Below, one piece after another: positions 4,332 to 6,932 of a DNA stretch of 6,932 nt (its first letter is position 1; the number at the start of each line of letters is the position of its first letter). The notes below the pieces were generated by a model. It did not search any database and had not been told where the DNA came from. It saw only the letters and a program-made list of their open reading frames with translations. The DNA is from Rhodospirillaceae bacterium (GTDB lineage Bacteria > Pseudomonadota > Alphaproteobacteria > Rhodospirillales > Magnetovibrionaceae): positions 22,723 through 29,654 of the forward strand of contig NVSZ01000029.1 in assembly GCA_002732845.1 (NCBI GenBank). Direction: 5' to 3'. The position numbers were made by a program, and so were the translations under genes.

Positions 4332-6854
4332 ATGGCGCCTGATATAAATTCAAATATCTATCATAATATTTTTGCCCATTCCCAATCTATGATTTGTGTT
4401 TTAGATACTTACGGTACGGTTTTATTGGCCAATGACGCCGCTTGGAAAATGCTAAAATTAAAAGGTGTGGCTGATTTTTTAAATACATCTTGTCTGGATA
4501 TTGTGCATCCCGATTACAAGAATGTGTTTGAGTGTGGTTTAGATGTTTTTGCTGCAGAACAAGAGGTTTTCCCGCTTAAGCTGGTGCGTGCCGATGGTGA
4601 AATTCTTGATGTGGAAGCCATGTTTACGGCTTTGGATGACGGAAAATATATGCTGGAAGCGCGCGATATTACCGAACGCAAGCGCACAGCCGAAAATTTA
4701 AAAGACCGCGAGCAACGTTTGCAGGGGATATTGAACTCGGTTGCGGATGGGATTATCACCATCAACAAAAAAGGTAAAATGCAGTCTTTTAACAAGGCTG
4801 CAGAACGTATTTTTGGATATTCTAGCCTTGAAATACTGGGCCAAAACATATCCATATTGTTGCCCAAAGAAGATGCCTCAAACCACGACCAACACCTTGA
4901 AAATTACGAAACAACGGGTTTTAAAAAAATCCTTGGTAAGGTCAGCCGAGAAGTTTCAGGCATTCGTAAAGATGGCACGGAATTCCCGTTGGAACTGGCC
5001 GTTATGGAATTGCGCCATGGAATAAAGCGTTATTATACGGGCATCGTACGCGACATCACCATGCGTAAAGATGCTGAAAATGCTCTGAAAAAAGCCCATG
5101 ATGAATTGGAAATGCGGGTCGAAGAACGCACCCGTGAACTGACCCAAGAAATTTCCGAACGTCACCGCGCCGAAGACGGTCTGCGTTTGTCTGGTGAAGT
5201 TATTGAAAGCTTGGCCGAAGGCGTCGCCATCATCAATCAAGACTTTCTGATCACGTCGGTTAATCCGGCTTTTTCCGTTATATCGGGCTACAGCCCCAAA
5301 GATTTATTGGGCAATTGTCCAATCAACCATGCGGCTTTAAGCAAAGGTGGGGCGCATTATGAACAGATGTGGGAAGGCCTGATTACGCGCGGTTGCTGGG
5401 AAGGTGAGTTTTGGAACATACAAAAGGATGGCACACATTATGCCGAGCGTTTGTCGGTCACAACCATCACCAATCCCGACGACGATGTGCGCCAGTTTGC
5501 GGCCATTATTTCCGACATCACCAAGCGCAAACAAGATGAAGAACGCATCTTATACCAAGCCAATTATGATAATCTGACAAACCTGCCCAACCGCACCTTG
5601 TTCCATGATCGCTTGGAACAAGGCATCGTGAATATGAAACGCAACCATAAAAGTTTGGGCTTATTGTTCATCGATTTGGATGGTTTTAAATTAGTCAATG
5701 ATACTTTAGGCCATGATATGGGCGACATCTTGTTAAAAGAAGCCGCCGCAAGGTTGACTGAATGTGTCCGCGATGGCGATACCGTGGCCCGTTTGGGGGG
5801 GGATGAATTTACCATCATAATGCCCGGTCTTGACGAAGGCGTGAATGCGCCCATCGTTGCCCAACGGGTGCTGAAAGCCTTGTCCGAACCGTTTGTCTTG
5901 GCGGGGAACGAAACGTTTGTATCGGGATCAATTGGTATTGCTCTGTTCCCCGAAGACGCCGATAATGCGGCCGATTTGTTGAAAAATGCAGATTCAGCCA
6001 TGTACCAGGCGAAAGAACATGGCAAAGCCAATTATCAGTTCTTTACCAAAGATATGAACGCAGAAGTTCAAGATCAGTTGTTTATCAAAGCGGGCTTGTT
6101 GAAGGCCTTGGAACGCAATGAATTTAAACTTGTGTATCAACCCAAATTGGATCTTTCCAACAATTCAGTGATCGGAGCCGAAGCCCTGATGCGCTGGCAC
6201 AGCCCGGATTTAGGGCTGGTCAGCCCGGTCACGTTCATTCCGATTTTGGAAGAAACCGGAATGGTCATTGAAGTTGGGGCCTGGGCCATCCGCGAAGCTT
6301 GTCGCCAGCATGCCCAATGGCTTAAACAAGGTTTACCCCCGATCAAGGTTGCGGTGAACCTATCGGCTCGGCAAATGCGCGAACCGTCCTTCGTAAAGAT
6401 TGTCATGGACGCCCTTAAAGAGGCCAATTTACCGTCAAGCGCCTTGGAAATTGAAATCACCGAAAGTATGTTGATGAGCGACGTACCAAACGTGGTTGCC
6501 GCTTTGGAAGAATTGCACGACTTTGGCATCAATATTTCAATGGATGATTTTGGTACAGGTTATTCGTCGCTGAGTTATCTTAAACGGTTCCCCATCGATA
6601 CCATCAAAATTGATCGTTCTTTTGTCAATGATATTGATACCAATTCCGATGATGCCGAAATCATTCACACCATCATCAACATGGGGCAAACCCTAAAACG
6701 CAAAATTATTGCCGAAGGGGTTGAAACAAAAGCTCAATTGGATATTTTGAAATTGTACAATTGTGATGAGGTTCAGGGGTTCTTTTTCTCAAAACCCTTA
6801 TCGCCAGATAACTTTGTGACCTTCATGAACGATTTTGAGTCCAACCTGCATTAA
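4332..6854 (+). CDS. PAS-PAS-PAS-GGDEF-EAL cyclic di-GMP enzyme with a FixL-like haem-PAS candidate
   Basis: This is a soluble 840-residue sensor enzyme with no membrane segment. Order: PAS1 (about 8-115), PAS2 (125-245), a charged coiled-coil linker (247-287), PAS3 (286-400), GGDEF (405-572), EAL (585-835). PAS2 resembles FixL haem PAS: H185 aligns with the proximal haem histidine H200 of Bradyrhizobium FixL and R206 with distal R220. The GGDEF domain keeps FIDLDGFK (446-453), N456, HDMGD (461-465), GGDEF (489-493) and an RxxD product-inhibition site (R480-D483), so cyclase activity is plausible. The EAL domain keeps E617-A-L, N676, E708, D738-D739, K759, E795 and Q815, so c-di-GMP phosphodiesterase activity is also plausible. 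Likely role: tuning c-di-GMP, hence motility or biofilm choice, to a sensed signal. The net direction is not predictable. The ATG at 4332 has AGTGAG (4321-4326) five bases upstream. The gene is convergent with a minus-strand gene 22 bp downstream. Confidence 0.93.
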   Translation: MAPDINSNIYHNIFAHSQSMICVLDTYGTVLLANDAAWKMLKLKGVADFLNTSCLDIVHPDYKNVFECGLDVFAAEQEVFPLKLVRADGEILDVEAMFTALDDGKYMLEARDITERKRTAENLKDREQRLQGILNSVADGIITINKKGKMQSFNKAAERIFGYSSLEILGQNISILLPKEDASNHDQHLENYETTGFKKILGKVSREVSGIRKDGTEFPLELAVMELRHGIKRYYTGIVRDITMRKDAENALKKAHDELEMRVEERTRELTQEISERHRAEDGLRLSGEVIESLAEGVAIINQDFLITSVNPAFSVISGYSPKDLLGNCPINHAALSKGGAHYEQMWEGLITRGCWEGEFWNIQKDGTHYAERLSVTTITNPDDDVRQFAAIISDITKRKQDEERILYQANYDNLTNLPNRTLFHDRLEQGIVNMKRNHKSLGLLFIDLDGFKLVNDTLGHDMGDILLKEAAARLTECVRDGDTVARLGGDEFTIIMPGLDEGVNAPIVAQRVLKALSEPFVLAGNETFVSGSIGIALFPEDADNAADLLKNADSAMYQAKEHGKANYQFFTKDMNAEVQDQLFIKAGLLKALERNEFKLVYQPKLDLSNNSVIGAEALMRWHSPDLGLVSPVTFIPILEETGMVIEVGAWAIREACRQHAQWLKQGLPPIKVAVNLSARQMREPSFVKIVMDALKEANLPSSALEIEITESMLMSDVPNVVAALEELHDFGINISMDDFGTGYSSLSYLKRFPIDTIKIDRSFVNDIDTNSDDAEIIHTIINMGQTLKRKIIAEGVETKAQLDILKLYNCDEVQGFFFSKPLSPDNFVTFMNDFESNLH

Positions 6855-6866
6855 CCCTTAAGGTTA
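6852..6866. terminator. short inverted repeat between convergent genes (weak terminator candidate)
   Basis: TAACC (6852-6856), overlapping the stop codon, can pair with GGTTA (6862-6866) around a CTTAA loop. An alternative pairing uses TTAGG (6864-6868) with CCTAA (6876-6880). Both stems are five base pairs without a T-run. The 22-bp gap between convergent stop codons needs some termination, but this is weak support. Confidence 0.2.
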
Positions 6867-6876
6867 GGTCCAAACC

Positions 6877-6932
6877 CTAATAGACCAGTTCGTCTTCTTC
6901 ACCGGAACCGGCGATGATAATTTCGTTATTGT
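6877..6932 (-). CDS. C-terminal end of a convergent minus-strand gene (partial, unidentified)
   Basis: Reading the minus strand inward from the window edge, one frame runs open for 17 codons, NNEIIIAGSGEEDELVY, and ends at TAG (6879-6877). The tail combines a short hydrophobic strand (EIIIAG) with an acidic end (GEEDELVY), which looks like a real protein terminus. It ends 22 bp from the GGDEF-EAL stop, a sensible convergent arrangement. The piece is too short to identify a family or to exclude chance. Confidence 0.4.
   Translation of the reverse strand, partial: NNEIIIAGSGEEDELVY

Noticed and set aside
5564..6031. 155-codon minus-strand open frame opposite the GGDEF domain
   Set aside because: Antisense to conserved GGDEF coding sequence and without a recognisable protein family.
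1..6932. Mobile element, CRISPR array, toxin-antitoxin, defence system or RNA gene
   Set aside because: No repeat-spacer periodicity, terminal repeats, transposase motifs, or tRNA/rRNA signatures were seen; all long frames are explained by housekeeping or signalling genes.

Overview
The window reads as chromosomal DNA of a Gram-negative proteobacterium, most likely an alphaproteobacterium of the Rhodospirillales type. The clues are a short, single-unit Ppx/GppA phosphatase, a FixL-like PAS domain in a three-PAS GGDEF-EAL protein, and a DUF4870 membrane protein. Base composition looks moderate, with no island of clearly different codon use. I see no transposase, integrase, phage gene, tRNA, rRNA or CRISPR array. 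The taxonomic call is inference.

Layout. A Ppx/GppA-family phosphatase gene (3-1043) lies on the minus strand, and its stop codon overlaps a possible start of the next minus-strand gene. A 133-bp divergent region (1044-1176) holds repeated AGGTCT/AGACCT words, two 8-bp inverted repeats and a weak plus-strand promoter. The plus strand then carries a short RsmJ-type rRNA methyltransferase with a TTG start (1177-1782), a DUF4870-type small membrane protein (1848-2288) and an SLC13-type permease with two cytoplasmic RCK_C/TrkA-C-like domains (2340-4220). After a 111-bp gap with a good promoter candidate and a 20-bp inverted repeat comes an 840-residue PAS-PAS-coiled coil-PAS-GGDEF-EAL protein (4332-6854). 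The last bases hold the C-terminal end of a convergent minus-strand gene. No stretch over 300 bases lacks a gene.

How the genes may work together. The rsmJ, DUF4870 and permease genes are closely spaced on one strand and could be co-transcribed, but their products do not form an obvious pathway. The GGDEF-EAL gene seems to have its own promoter. The most interesting object is its second PAS domain. It keeps the FixL-type proximal histidine (H185) and most of the distal pocket, including an arginine, upstream of apparently intact cyclase and phosphodiesterase domains. This suggests a haem-based oxygen or redox sensor controlling cyclic di-GMP. Haem-PAS c-di-GMP enzymes are already known (AxPDEA1, DosP), so this would be a new architecture of a known idea. 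I do not see a clearly undescribed multi-gene system here.
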